Shown: positions 41,901-50,734, counted from the first letter of the stretch. The stretch is 64,000 nt of DNA from Stackebrandtia albiflava (GCF_007994225.1 NZ_VLLL01000005.1:624359-688358); one strand, 5' to 3'. Notes: generated from the letters alone by a model not told the origin. Numbers and translations: made by a program.

Positions 41901-43333
41901 ACCGCGTGGAACGCGGTGTCGGTGAGCCCGGCGAACGGCGCCGCGCGGCGCACGCACTCCGCGAGCCTCTCCACCGGCCAGTCGTCCATCGACACCATCG
42001 CCACGATCTGCTGCGCCAGCACGTCCACCGGGTTGCGGGGCGGTCGCATCGTCTCCAGGTCGGCGGTCACGATCCGGTCGGCCGTCACCGCGGCCGCCAG
42101 CAGGTCGCTGCGGTGCGTCGGCAGCACCACGCCGCGCGACACCGCGCCGACCTGGTGACCGGCACGTCCCACCCGTTGCATCCCCGCCGCGACGCTCGGC
42201 GGAGCACCCACCTGGACCACCAGGTCCACCGCGCCCATGTCGATACCCAGTTCGAGACTGGACGTCGCCACCACCGCCGCCAGTTCCCCGTTCTTCAACG
42301 CCGACTCGACCTCCAGGCGCTCCTCCCGGGACATCGAGCCGTGATGGGCGCGGGCCACCACGGTGGGCGCCCCCGCCGCCTGCGCGGACTGGGCCATCAT
42401 CGCCGCCGGCGCCGCCCGTGACGGCAGTGGCGCACCGACCGCCAGTTCGTTGATCCGCGCGCACAACCGTTCCGTCAACAGCCGCGAATTGGCGAAGACG
42501 ATCGTCGAACGGTGTCCGCGGATGAGTTCCAGGAGCCGGCGGCCGATCGACGGCCACACCGAGGGCTGGCCCTGTTCGTCCACGTCGTCGAGGTTCGCGA
42601 GGTCGGCGACGGTCACCTCCACCGCCAGCTCGACGGTCTTGTCGGAGGGAGGTCGCACGACGGTGACCGGACGCGAACCGCCCAGGAATCGCGCCGTGGC
42701 CTCGACCGGTCGCACCGTCGCCGACAGGCCGATCCGCTGGGCGGGTGCCGGCAGCAACGCGTCCAACCGTTCCAGGCTCAACGCCAGGTGGGCGCCGCGT
42801 TTGGTCGCCGACACCGCGTGCACCTCGTCGACGATGACCGTCTCGACTCCCCGCAACGCGTCGCGCGCCGCCGACGTCAGCAGCAGGTACAGCGACTCCG
42901 GAGTGGTGATCAGGATGTCCGACGGGGACCTCGCGAACGCCCGGCGCTGCTGCGCGGGCGTGTCCCCGGTCCGCATCGCCACCGTCACGTCGGGGGTCGC
43001 GACCCCCCGGCGCCGCGCCGTCTCCGCGATGCCCTCCAGCGGGCGGCGCAGATTGCGTTCCACGTCATAGGCGAGCGCCTTGAGCGGGCTGATGTACAAC
43101 ACCCGGCAGCGTTCCCCGGGATCCGCCGGCCGAGACCGGTGCGACAGGCCGTCGAGCGACCACAGGAACGCCGCGAGGGTCTTGCCGGAACCGGTGGGCG
43201 CCACGACGAGGGTGTCCTCACCCGAGGCGATCGCCTCCCAGGCCGCCGCCTGCGCGGGGGTGACGGCGTCGAAGGTCTCGTGGAACCACTCCCGGGTGGC
43301 CGAGGTGAACCGGTCGAGCGGATCGCTGGTCAT
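38924..43333 (-). CDS. lhr: Lhr-family ATP-dependent helicase
   Basis: Superfamily 2 helicase of 1469 residues, the size of mycobacterial Lhr. The start has a Q-motif region (VTPAQAAAWEAI), Walker A is APTGSGKTLAAF, the DEVH box is IVDEVHAV, and motif VI is QRVGRAGHQ. A long C-terminal region (about 860-1469) contains the extra Lhr domains. Lhr is a 3'-to-5' DNA translocase whose mycobacterial relative is damage-induced. No GAAC-N4-GTTC box was seen before it here. ATG 43333. In line with the GNAT and macrodomain genes. A stretch near the C terminus (Pro/Arg/Ala-rich) looks like a linker. Confidence 0.93.
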   Translation of the reverse strand: MTSDPLDRFTSATREWFHETFDAVTPAQAAAWEAIASGEDTLVVAPTGSGKTLAAFLWSLDGLSHRSRPADPGERCRVLYISPLKALAYDVERNLRRPLEGIAETARRRGVATPDVTVAMRTGDTPAQQRRAFARSPSDILITTPESLYLLLTSAARDALRGVETVIVDEVHAVSATKRGAHLALSLERLDALLPAPAQRIGLSATVRPVEATARFLGGSRPVTVVRPPSDKTVELAVEVTVADLANLDDVDEQGQPSVWPSIGRRLLELIRGHRSTIVFANSRLLTERLCARINELAVGAPLPSRAAPAAMMAQSAQAAGAPTVVARAHHGSMSREERLEVESALKNGELAAVVATSSLELGIDMGAVDLVVQVGAPPSVAAGMQRVGRAGHQVGAVSRGVVLPTHRSDLLAAAVTADRIVTADLETMRPPRNPVDVLAQQIVAMVSMDDWPVERLAECVRRAAPFAGLTDTAFHAVLDMLSGRYPSTGFSGLRPKLVWDRVAGRLTARPGAQRVAVQNAGTIPDRGMYGVFLSSGGRGSRVGELEEEMVYESRVGDVFTLGATSWRIEEITPDRVLVSPAPGQAARMPFWKGEDLGRPAELGRAIGRRIREMDRSWAEGAGLNPAAVDNVTGYVAAQRAHAGEVVDDRTVVLERFRDELGDWRLVIHCVLGARVNRPWALAIAARLRDAYGIDPHVLALDDGIMARLPDMPDPPGLSLLGFAPDDVRRIVTDELPTSALFAARFRECAARALLLPRRAVQRRQPLWQQRQRAGQLFAVAREFDDFPITAEAARECLEEYFDIPELTGLMAGLADGRVRGVETVTEKPSPFAQSMLSSYVAANLYGDDQPLAERRVAALNSGLLDSLLGEEHRALDPAVVAEAERWLQWRDGRELSGPEDAAELLRVLGDLSTGEFTSRGIAAADVETLAETGRAVAVRIAGEARWIAVEDAGRYRQALGVEVDDRVPDALLVSLRRPLDDLLARYARCRGPFAASDAAGRFGLPESQVTAALHRLDADAVVTHGRFTGDDTPTAPLQWCGVEVLRLLRRKTLAALRAEIAPVSAARYTAFLSRWQGIGGKSTGVDAVAEAVERLQGVALPASALESLMLPSRVSGYAPAWLDELTGSGDLVWTGGGALPGNDGWVHLAYADAAALLLPVPDESAAPTDLHRTVLSALGEARFFRGLAEELADVTDDSGLLVVLWDLLWGGWISNDTLGPLRSRLAGGSRPAGSPGSAAGRGRTGRLRAARRLAAPAPPAASGRWYRLPQVETDPTERALATTSALLDRHGVVVGGAPAGRSAGFAGLYPVLSALEARGGVRRGYFVSGAGAAQFAETAAVDALRATEAQGAVVLAATDPANPFGAGRPWPSGATGHRPGRKAGALVVLCDGELAWFVERGGRSLLLFTDDPAVHRQAGRALARAAEDLRLPKLSVEQVDGAPVHESEVVEPLTDAGFRVTPRGLRLA

Positions 43334-43354
43334 GGCCTCGATACTGCCCGCCGA

Positions 43355-45040
43355 CTACGACACACCGGCACCGCTTCGCCCAACCCGCTCCCGCAGGCGG
43401 CGCAGCCGCGGCCGTTTCCGGCCGCCGAGCTCCTGCCGGGCCATCACCGCGAGCCAGGGATCGTCCCAGTTGGGGTTCTTGCCGCTGGTGTGCCAGTGCA
43501 CCACGGTGTCCTCCCCGTCGAACTCCAACGTCGCCATGGAGTTGCTGAACCACGGGCCACGGCTCATCCGCCACCCGAACCGGCTCTTGCGGACCCCCGC
43601 CGTGAGCGCCAGGGCCCGGCCGAGGAGGCCCGCGACGACGGTCTGCGCCACGGCGTTGGCGACCCTCATCACCATGTTCAGCGGATTGCGGATGGGGGAG
43701 CACACCACCTGGTAGACCGAGCCCCGGGAGCGGCGGATGCGCGCGTGGGCCAGATACGAGTAGTGGACGTCGCCCGACAGGAACACGATGTTGGCCGGCG
43801 GCGTGCCGTGTTCACCCCGGATGATCGCCGTCACCAGGGCCGCCATGTCGTCGAAGCTGCGGCGGAACGCGCTCCAGTGCTCCAGGTCGATGGTCTGGCG
43901 CAGCCACTCGGCGAAACGTGCCGCGCGTCGCCCCCACACCCCGTCGCTGAGCGCCTCGTTCCAGCTCTCCACGTAGTGGACGCCGCTGGGAAGCAGTACC
44001 GGCAACGAGGAGCCGACGAACAGGTGGGAGAACTCGCCCCGGGTGGCGTCGACGAACCACTCCCACTCGGCGTCGTCGATCATGCGGCGGTCACCGGGCG
44101 TCAGGGTCCGGGCGCACCGGGAGTCCAGCATGATCAGCCTGGAGTCGCCGAAGTCCCGTAGGTAACTCCACCGGTACCCGGACGGGTCCTGATCGCACTC
44201 CCACGCGAACCGGTCCAGTTCGTCACCGTGGTCCCCGGTGGGGCCGAGCAACCGCATCATCGGGTCGGCGGCGCGCTCGGCGGGCGAGAGGTTGCCGGCG
44301 TGCTGGTACACCCAGTACGCGCCGATCCCGGCCGTCACCCGGCGCCGCCACCAGGACTCGGTGCGCATCTCGTCCTGCCACGTCTGCGAGGTGTTCCAGT
44401 CGTCGCGCAGGTCGTGGTCGTCGAAGATCATCATCACCGGCACCGTGGACATGAGCCACCGCACCTCCGGGTCACTCCACGCCACCCGGTACAGCTCGGC
44501 GTACTCCTCGAAGTCGAGGACCTCGTGACCGGGCGGTTCGGTGACGTCACGCCGTTCCCGGATGAACCGGCGGACCGCCTCGGGGGGCTCGTCTGCGTAG
44601 ACCTGGTCGCCCAGCAGGGCGAGGGAGTCCGGCCACGGCGCCGCCTCCGGCCGCCGCATCTGCAGCGCGTAGGCACGCAGCATGTCCACGCCGTGGGTGA
44701 GGACGTACGCCGGTTCGTGCGGAACGCTGGTGCGGCAGGATCCGAACAGCAGCCGCCGGGTGCCCGGACCGTCGTGCAGGGTGCGGATCACACTGGGCGG
44801 CACCGAGGCGCCTTCGACCGGCCAGACGGTCCGGCCGTCGAGATCGACGCCGTAGACGGTCGTCGAACCGGGCGACAGGCCGGTGACGTCGACGAGGGCG
44901 TAGTGGTGCCCGTGCACCGTGAACGTGTCGGCCTCGTGCCCCGACACGGTCACCCGGCACGGCCGGTCGGTCTCCACCCAGATCGTCGCCGAGGTCTGGT
45001 CGACGTGACGAAGCACCGGGCCCAACACCAGTTCCGCCAT
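43355..45040 (-). CDS. PhoD-like metallophosphatase
   Basis: Alkaline phosphatase D-type protein of 561 residues. An N-terminal Fn3-like domain (about 1-85) is followed by metal-site motifs: LLFGSCR, LALLGDQVYADEPP, IFDDHDLRDDWN and FLSGDVHYSYLAHA. There is no signal peptide at the chosen start, unlike secreted PhoD, so it may be cytosolic. GGAGGGAA precedes ATG 45040; a longer frame upstream lacks support. The gene lies 21 bp upstream of lhr on the same strand. Confidence 0.88.
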   Translation of the reverse strand: MAELVLGPVLRHVDQTSATIWVETDRPCRVTVSGHEADTFTVHGHHYALVDVTGLSPGSTTVYGVDLDGRTVWPVEGASVPPSVIRTLHDGPGTRRLLFGSCRTSVPHEPAYVLTHGVDMLRAYALQMRRPEAAPWPDSLALLGDQVYADEPPEAVRRFIRERRDVTEPPGHEVLDFEEYAELYRVAWSDPEVRWLMSTVPVMMIFDDHDLRDDWNTSQTWQDEMRTESWWRRRVTAGIGAYWVYQHAGNLSPAERAADPMMRLLGPTGDHGDELDRFAWECDQDPSGYRWSYLRDFGDSRLIMLDSRCARTLTPGDRRMIDDAEWEWFVDATRGEFSHLFVGSSLPVLLPSGVHYVESWNEALSDGVWGRRAARFAEWLRQTIDLEHWSAFRRSFDDMAALVTAIIRGEHGTPPANIVFLSGDVHYSYLAHARIRRSRGSVYQVVCSPIRNPLNMVMRVANAVAQTVVAGLLGRALALTAGVRKSRFGWRMSRGPWFSNSMATLEFDGEDTVVHWHTSGKNPNWDDPWLAVMARQELGGRKRPRLRRLRERVGRSGAGVS

Positions 45041-45166
45041 GGGGGTTCCCTCCGGTCCGGCGCGAAGTGCCGGACCAGGATAGCGGGGTCTCCCGCCGGC
45101 CGGGTCGCGCGGCGGCAGGCGCTTGCCGACCTGCGGTAGCATCCACTCCCGCTCCCGGGAGGCCCC

Positions 45167-46363
45167 TTGCCCACCACCATGCGAGGACTCCTCGCCGATC
45201 GCCCATACCGTTGGTACGCCTTCGTTCTCGTGCTCACCGGTATGTCCGGATCCGCCGGGATGCCACTGATGTCACTGTTCCTCATCCAGGAGCTCGGTGC
45301 CTCACTGGAGGAGGCGGCCATGACCACTGTGGCCGGACTGCTGGGCGTGGCCGTCAACCTCGTCATCGGCCGCCGATCCGACCGGTGGCGCAGCCGCATA
45401 CCCGTCATGTGCGCCTCGGCGGCCGTCATGGCCACCGGATGGGCGCTGGTCGGCTTCACCGACGTGTTCTGGCTCGCCCTACTGGTGTACGCCGCCCTCC
45501 TGTCGGCCCCCTACGGGGTCCTCAACGCCCAGATATTCGCCGGTCTCGCCGACGTCATGGCCGCGCGCGACGAACCCAGGCCGTCCACGGTGAACTCCAC
45601 GCTTCGCGGCGGCTACTCCTTCGGTTTCATGATCGGCCCAGTGTTGAGCACCGCCCTGGCCTCGGTCGCGGGAATCCGCGCCGCCTTCGCGGTCGCGGCG
45701 GTCGCGTACGCGGGCGTCGCGATACTGGCACTGTTCCTCGACTCGACCAGGCCCGCCGCCACGACGGCCGGTCCCCGGTCCCGCGGCGGCGGCAACCTGC
45801 CGCTCACGCTCTTCGCAGTGGGCACCTGCCTGGTCATCGTGGGGGACATGTTGCGCGGTGTCTACCTGCCGGTGTACGTCGTGGAGGAACTGCACCACAG
45901 CACGTTCGTGTTCGGTGTCCTCATCGCGGCGGTGGCGGGCGCGGAGGTCGTGGTGTTCCCACTCGTGGGCATGGCCGCCGACCGGTTCGGGATCCGGCGG
46001 ATCATCGCCGTCGCCCTGGCCGTGGGGGTGTGCGGATACGCCGTCCTCGCGACCAGCACGCAGTTGTGGCAGGTGGTGGTGTTCCACGTCTTCCAGGTGT
46101 TCCTGTTCGCGGCGACCATCGCACTCGGGCTGAGTTACGCGCAACGACTGGTACCGGGACGCCCCGGCACCGCCTCGGCCGCCTTCTTCAGCGCGCAGAC
46201 CGCCGCCAAACCGGTGAGCGGACTCCTCGGCGCCGTCGCCGTCGCGGGCCTGGGACTGCCCGGCCTGTTCTGGTTGCCCGCAGTCCTGTGCGCGCTCTGC
46301 CTGGCGGCGTTCACCGCGGCCTCGCTGCGCGCCCGGAGCCGACCGGTGCCGCAACCGGGTTGA
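45167..46363 (+). CDS. MFS sugar-efflux-type transporter
   Basis: Twelve-helix MFS protein of 398 residues of the SET (SetA) type. Signs are the loop GRRSDRWRSR, the NSTLRGGYSFGFMIGP segment and the second-half VGMAADRFGIRR. Substrates of this type are sugars or drugs. TTG 45167 is chosen because GGGAGG lies just upstream; ATG 45179 has no spacing-correct site. Divergent from the PhoD-like gene and convergent with a LysE-type gene. Confidence 0.85.
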   Translation: MPTTMRGLLADRPYRWYAFVLVLTGMSGSAGMPLMSLFLIQELGASLEEAAMTTVAGLLGVAVNLVIGRRSDRWRSRIPVMCASAAVMATGWALVGFTDVFWLALLVYAALLSAPYGVLNAQIFAGLADVMAARDEPRPSTVNSTLRGGYSFGFMIGPVLSTALASVAGIRAAFAVAAVAYAGVAILALFLDSTRPAATTAGPRSRGGGNLPLTLFAVGTCLVIVGDMLRGVYLPVYVVEELHHSTFVFGVLIAAVAGAEVVVFPLVGMAADRFGIRRIIAVALAVGVCGYAVLATSTQLWQVVVFHVFQVFLFAATIALGLSYAQRLVPGRPGTASAAFFSAQTAAKPVSGLLGAVAVAGLGLPGLFWLPAVLCALCLAAFTAASLRARSRPVPQPG

Positions 46364-46367
46364 GCAG

Positions 46368-47015
46368 TCAGACCCCGGTGGACAACCGTGCCGCGAAACC
46401 GATCATGACGGCGCCCACCGCGCCGGTGCCGAGTGACGCCAGGGCCTTGCGCCGCCGGAACGCCGTCGCCAGCGCGTTCCCGCTGAAGATCAACGCGGTG
46501 AGGTAACCGAAGCTGCACACCTGGACGATGACGCCCAGCAGCGCGAAACTCACCGCCGGATACGGGTACGACGGGTCCACGAACTGCACGAAGAACGCCA
46601 CGAAGAACAGGATCGCCTTGGGGTTGAGCAGGCTGGCGACCAGTGCCCGCCGGAACGGCCGTTCACCGGTCGTCACCGGGGCCGTGTCCTCCACGACGAC
46701 CTCGGTGTGGCGGTCCCGCCAGGTGCGCACCCCGTCGCGCAGCAGCATGACGCCCAGATAGCCGAGGTACGCCACGCCCGCCCACCGGATGACGTCGAAC
46801 AACACCGGCGACGCCTGAAGGAGCGAGGCGACTCCGGCGGCCGAGGCGATCATCAGGATGGTGTCGCCGAGGAACACGCCGCCGGCGGCGCGGTATCCGT
46901 CCCGGACACCACGACGGGCCGACACCGACAACACGTACAGCGAATTCGGCCCCGGCAACAGGATGACCAGCACCGTGGCGATGACGTACGCCCACAGGTC
47001 GGTGACTCCCAACAC
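46368..47015 (-). CDS. LysE/RhtB-family amino acid exporter
   Basis: Membrane protein of 215 residues with six helices. The family's early motif LLPGPNSLYVLSVS is followed by GVAYLGYLGVMLLRDG and SLLNPKAILFFVAFF, all hallmarks of the LeuE/RhtB branch. It probably exports a neutral amino acid. GTG 47015 has GAGGAG seven bases upstream; the longer frame to 47078 has no such site. It meets the MFS gene tail to tail with a four-base gap. Confidence 0.88.
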   Translation of the reverse strand: MLGVTDLWAYVIATVLVILLPGPNSLYVLSVSARRGVRDGYRAAGGVFLGDTILMIASAAGVASLLQASPVLFDVIRWAGVAYLGYLGVMLLRDGVRTWRDRHTEVVVEDTAPVTTGERPFRRALVASLLNPKAILFFVAFFVQFVDPSYPYPAVSFALLGVIVQVCSFGYLTALIFSGNALATAFRRRKALASLGTGAVGAVMIGFAARLSTGV

Positions 47016-47104
47016 GCGAAACTCCTCACGAGACGAGCGACGAGACCGAGTGTGGCTCGTGATCCGGTGGACGGCCACCGACCGCCCGGAATGTGGACGG
47101 ACGG

Positions 47105-47737
47105 TCAGCGCATCAGGTACGAAGGCGCCGGTTCGGTGCAGAACTCGTCGGGAACCGGGCGGCCCGCCACCACCGGCAGCGGCAGTTCACCCGCCCAGTA
47201 CGGCAGCCCGGTGTCGGCGGGGTCCTCGTTCGGTCCGCCGGTACGCACCTTCACCGACACCTCCGTCAACGGCAGCGCCAAGACGGCCGTCTGTGCCAGC
47301 TCCTTGGCGGTGGGCGGGCGGCTGTCGCCCGAACGGCCCGGCGCGAGGGCGTCGACGAGCCCCGCCAACGCCCGCAGCCGTTCCTCCGGGTCGGTGACCG
47401 GTTCGGCGCGCCCGTGTGCCATGACGCAGCGGTAGTTGACCGAGTGGTGGAACCAGGAGCGACTGAACACGATCCCGTCGTGGATGGTGACCGTCACGCA
47501 CACGTCGATGCCGTCGCGACCGGACAGGAACGCCCGGCTTCCCGTGGAACCGTGGATGTAGAGGGTGTCGTCGATGCGGCAGTACGCCGTCGGCAGGACT
47601 CGCGGACCGTCGTCGAACTGATAGCCGACGTGGCAGATCAGCGCGGCGTCCAGGATCGAGTAGGCGAGTTCGCGGTCGTAACGCAGTTTCTCGGGCGAAC
47701 GCAGCGACGTCGTGCGGGCGGTGGGGGTGAAGGCCAT
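47105..47737 (-). CDS. PPOX-type flavin/split-barrel protein (NimA-like)
   Basis: Protein of 210 residues with the pyridoxamine-phosphate oxidase-like split beta-barrel: LICHVGYQFDDGPRVLPTAYCRIDDTLYIHGS and SFRGD-like SWFHHSVNYRCVMAHGRAEPV. Such proteins bind FMN or F420, or haem. It is divergent from a MocR-type regulator across a 16-bp dyad, an arrangement that suggests control by that regulator. ATG 47737 starts the family's usual N terminus. The substrate is unknown. Confidence 0.85.
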   Translation of the reverse strand: MAFTPTARTTSLRSPEKLRYDRELAYSILDAALICHVGYQFDDGPRVLPTAYCRIDDTLYIHGSTGSRAFLSGRDGIDVCVTVTIHDGIVFSRSWFHHSVNYRCVMAHGRAEPVTDPEERLRALAGLVDALAPGRSGDSRPPTAKELAQTAVLALPLTEVSVKVRTGGPNEDPADTGLPYWAGELPLPVVAGRPVPDEFCTEPAPSYLMR

Positions 47738-47763
47738 GGGACATCCCGGTACTCGTTCCGAAC

Positions 47764-47779
47764 ATTGTGCTAGTACAAT
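47764..47779. promoter_or_regulatory. Operator dyad for the MocR regulator
   Basis: ATTGT and ACAAT flank GCTAGT in a near-perfect 16-bp dyad (one symmetry mismatch pair). TACAAT at 47774-47779 doubles as the -10 of the regulator gene. Located between divergent PPOX and MocR genes, so autoregulation and repression of both is likely. Confidence 0.65.
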
Positions 47780-47782
47780 CCT

Positions 47783-49099
47783 GTGACTGTGGCAGAACAT
47801 TATCAGATCACCGGTGCGGGCGCCGCCGACATAACCGCCAGCGTCGAGGCCGGCGTCCGGGACGGCCACCTGCTGCCCGGCGCCGCCCTCCCACCCGTGC
47901 GACGGCTCGCCGCCGAACTGGGCGTCGCCACCGCCACCGTCGCCAACGCCTACCGCACGCTGCGGCAACGCGGTGTCATCGAGACCGCCGGACGGCACGG
48001 CACCCGGGTCCGGCACCGCTCCGCGCTGCTCCACCGCGGCCCCCAACCACTGCCCGCCGGAACACTCGACCTCTCCAACGGCGAACCCGATCCGTCCCTC
48101 CTGCCCGACCTCACCGCCGCACTCGCCGCCGTGCACCCCGCACCCGGCGGTTACGCCGACGCCGGCCCGTGTCCCGGACTGCTCGACATCGCGCGCGACC
48201 GCCTCGCCCGCGACGGTGTGACCGGAGCCCTCACCGTCACCGGTGGCGCACTCGACGGGATCGACCGGGTACTGTCCGCCCACCTGCGACCCGGCGACGC
48301 CGTCGGGATCGAGGACCCGTGCTGGGCCAACCTCCGCGACCTCGTCGCCGCGCTCGGCATGCACCCGTACCCGATGCCCGTCGACCGCGAGGGACCCACC
48401 GCCGAGGGGCTCGCCGACGCACTACGCGGCGGCGCCCGCGCGGTGATCCTCACCAGCCGAGCCCACAACCCCACCGGCGCCGACATCTCCGCCGCACGGG
48501 CACTCCGGCTGCGGGCGCTGCTCGAACGACACCCCGACACCCTCGTCATCGAGGACGACCACTGGGCGGAACTCTCCACCCGGCCACTCCACCCCGTGGC
48601 CGACGCCGCCACGCACTGGCTGTTCCTGCGTTCGGTGTCGAAGCCGTACGGCCCGGACCTGCGACTGGCCGTCGCCTGCGGAGACCACGACACCGTCACC
48701 CGGTTGGAGGGGCGGATGCGGCTCGGCTCCGGCTGGGTCTCCACGGTCCTGCAACAGGTGGTGGCCGCCCTGATGAACGACCCCGCCGCCGCCCGGACCA
48801 TCCGGAACGCCTCGCGCACCTACCGCGACCGCAGGCAGGCGCTCATCGCCGCCCTGGCCGCCCGGGGCGTGCCCGCGATCGGCGACAGCGGCCTGAACGT
48901 CTGGATCCCGGTCACCGACGAAACCACCACCGTCACCGCCCTCCGCGATCGCGGTTACGCTGTCGCCGCCGGAGCCGCCCACCGACTACAGTCGCCACCC
49001 GGCGTCCGCGTGACCGTCACGAACCTGCCCGACCACCGGCTCGGCGACCTCGCCGACGCGATCGCCGCCGGACTCCGACCCCACCGCAGCCGCGCATAG
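47783..49099 (+). CDS. MocR-type GntR/aminotransferase regulator
   Basis: Fused regulator of 438 residues. The winged helix (about 8-75) has LPPVRRLAAELGVATATVANAYRTLRQRGVIET, and the rest is a fold-type I aminotransferase-like domain with PLP Lys in SVSKPYGPDLRLAV, the Asn/Asp pair (RAHNPTGADIS, IEDDHW). MocR proteins sense PLP or an amine adduct. GTG 47783 and GTG 47789 are both possible; from 47789 a leaderless start 9 bp past TACAAT is natural. Divergent PPOX gene and downstream MFS gene are likely targets. Confidence 0.88.
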   Translation: MTVAEHYQITGAGAADITASVEAGVRDGHLLPGAALPPVRRLAAELGVATATVANAYRTLRQRGVIETAGRHGTRVRHRSALLHRGPQPLPAGTLDLSNGEPDPSLLPDLTAALAAVHPAPGGYADAGPCPGLLDIARDRLARDGVTGALTVTGGALDGIDRVLSAHLRPGDAVGIEDPCWANLRDLVAALGMHPYPMPVDREGPTAEGLADALRGGARAVILTSRAHNPTGADISAARALRLRALLERHPDTLVIEDDHWAELSTRPLHPVADAATHWLFLRSVSKPYGPDLRLAVACGDHDTVTRLEGRMRLGSGWVSTVLQQVVAALMNDPAAARTIRNASRTYRDRRQALIAALAARGVPAIGDSGLNVWIPVTDETTTVTALRDRGYAVAAGAAHRLQSPPGVRVTVTNLPDHRLGDLADAIAAGLRPHRSRA

Positions 49100-49107
49100 G
49101 AAACCCA

Positions 49108-50376
49108 GTGACCCCCACATACCCACCCCCCGACGTCGCCCGCATCCAGACCCGCACGTTGACCCTGCTGTTCGTCACCCAGATCCTCGGCGGCGTCGGT
49201 GTCGCCGTCGGCATCGCCGTCGGTGCGCTACTCCTCGAAGACCTCACCGGCACCTCCGCACTCGCCGGACTCGGCCAGAGCAGCGCCGTCATCGGAGGCG
49301 CACTGTTGGCGATCCCGATCGTCCGGGTCACCGGCGCACGCGGCCGCCGCCACGGACTCGTCCTCGCCTACGCCAGCGGCGTCGTCGGCGCACTCCTGGT
49401 CGCGGGCGCCCTCTACCTGCGCTCGGCGCCGCTGGCGTTCGTCGGCATGTTCCTGCTCGGCGGCGGTACCGCGGCCAACCTCCAGGCCCGGTACGCCGCC
49501 GCCGACCTCGCCGCACCCGCCCGCCGCGCCCGGCAACTCTCGATCGTCGTATGGGCCACCACTATCGGCGCCGTCACCGGCCCCAGCCTCGCCCCCCTGG
49601 CCGACGACACGCTGCGCGAGCAGTTGAGCGGTCCCCGGTACGCCGGCCCCTTCCTCGCCAGCGCCGTCGGCTTCGCACTGGCAGCCGTACTGCTGTGGAC
49701 CTTCCTGCGGCCGGACCCGCTCCGGATCGCCAGGAGCCTGACCGACACCGGGGAGGCCGCCCCCAGGGCCAGCGTCGGACAGGGCTGGCGTGAGTTCAGG
49801 CGCAACCGCACCGCCCGGCTCGGCGTGCTCGCCGTCGCGCTGGGACACCTCGTCATGGTCGCGGTCATGGCGATGACCCCGATCCACATCAAGCACGGGA
49901 TGACCGACCCCGACCAGGTCACCACCGTCGTGGGCGTCGTCCTCAGCCTCCACATCGCCGGGATGTACGCCCTGTCCCCGGTGGCGGGGCTGCTGGCGGA
50001 CCGGTGGGGACAGCGGCCGGTCATCCTGCTGGGCATCGCGCTGCTGGTCGCCGCCTGCGCCACCGCGGGCACCGCGGGGCACGACCACACCCGCCTGGCC
50101 GTGGGTCTGGTCCTGTTGGGACTCGGCTGGTCGTGCACGATGGTCGCGGGTTCGGCGATGTTGACCGGCGCCGTCCCGACCGATCGGCGTCCGGGCCTGC
50201 AGGGGCTCTCCGACCTGACGATGGGTATCGCGGGTGCGTTGGCGGGCGCCCTGTCGGGGTTCGTCGTCGAACTGGCGGGGTATCCGTGGCTGGCACTCCT
50301 GGCGGCGATCACCGTGCTACCGGTCACCGTCCTGGTCTGGAGAGCCCGGGACACCGGAAAGGGAGGTACATCATGA
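49108..50376 (+). CDS. MFS transporter
   Basis: Twelve-helix transporter of 422 residues. Paired cytosolic loops include VRVTGARGRRHGL and LLADRWGQRPVILL, of the MFS drug or metabolite type. The start GTG 49108 is chosen nine bases past the MocR stop, with AGGAAA ahead; the longer open frame upstream lies inside the MocR gene. Probably an exporter under MocR control. The DUF3046 gene overlaps its end (ATGA). Confidence 0.85.
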   Translation: MTPTYPPPDVARIQTRTLTLLFVTQILGGVGVAVGIAVGALLLEDLTGTSALAGLGQSSAVIGGALLAIPIVRVTGARGRRHGLVLAYASGVVGALLVAGALYLRSAPLAFVGMFLLGGGTAANLQARYAAADLAAPARRARQLSIVVWATTIGAVTGPSLAPLADDTLREQLSGPRYAGPFLASAVGFALAAVLLWTFLRPDPLRIARSLTDTGEAAPRASVGQGWREFRRNRTARLGVLAVALGHLVMVAVMAMTPIHIKHGMTDPDQVTTVVGVVLSLHIAGMYALSPVAGLLADRWGQRPVILLGIALLVAACATAGTAGHDHTRLAVGLVLLGLGWSCTMVAGSAMLTGAVPTDRRPGLQGLSDLTMGIAGALAGALSGFVVELAGYPWLALLAAITVLPVTVLVWRARDTGKGGTS

Positions 50377-50573
50377 GGCTCACCGACTTCTGGGAGAACA
50401 TGCGCGAGACCTTCGGCGAGGAGTACGCCTCCAGCGTCGCGCAGGACCAGGTGCTCCCCGAACTCGACGGGCGCAGCGTCAACGAGGCGTTGCGCGACAC
50501 CGACGCCAAGGAGGTCTGGATGGCCGTGTGCCGTGCATACGGCGACCGCGTCCCGGCGAGGATCCGGCGATGA
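50373..50573 (+). CDS. DUF3046 protein
   Basis: Small conserved actinobacterial protein of 66 residues, regularly found upstream of recA. It opens MRLTDFWENMRETFGEEYA, with all-helical character. No function is known to me. ATG 50373 overlaps the MFS stop by four bases; GGGAGG lies six bases ahead. The position before recA is conserved, the coupling to an MFS gene is not usual as far as I know. Confidence 0.85.
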   Translation: MRLTDFWENMRETFGEEYASSVAQDQVLPELDGRSVNEALRDTDAKEVWMAVCRAYGDRVPARIRR

Positions 50574-50598
50574 CCGGGCCGTCACCTGGCCGCGATTA

Positions 50599-50610
50599 GA
50601 ACGTTAGTTC
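50599..50610 (+). promoter_or_regulatory. LexA (SOS) box before recA
   Basis: GAACGTTAGTTC is an exact GAAC-N4-GTTC core. It is 135 bp before the recA start used here and lies past the DUF3046 stop. Predicts LexA repression of recA. Confidence 0.88.
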
Positions 50611-50656
50611 GGGTAGGGTGATGTTCGATCGCCGGCCCGGTGACGTCACCCGGGGC

Positions 50657-50679
50657 ATGTCGCACCCGCGGTCTAACGT
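50657..50679 (+). promoter_or_regulatory. Possible PafBC-type (RecA-independent damage) promoter of recA
   Basis: ATGTCGCAC, then eight bases, then TAACGT (50674-50679). The mycobacterial RecA-NDp motif is TTGTCRGTG-N8-TANNNT; here the TGTCR core, the eight-base gap and the TANNNT element match, but the last three bases of the first block do not. Would give recA a second, LexA-independent start. Confidence 0.45.
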
Positions 50680-50734
50680 GACCGGCATGGCTAAGACACC
50701 CAGCAAGAAGACCACCACCACGGGAGGGGCGGGC

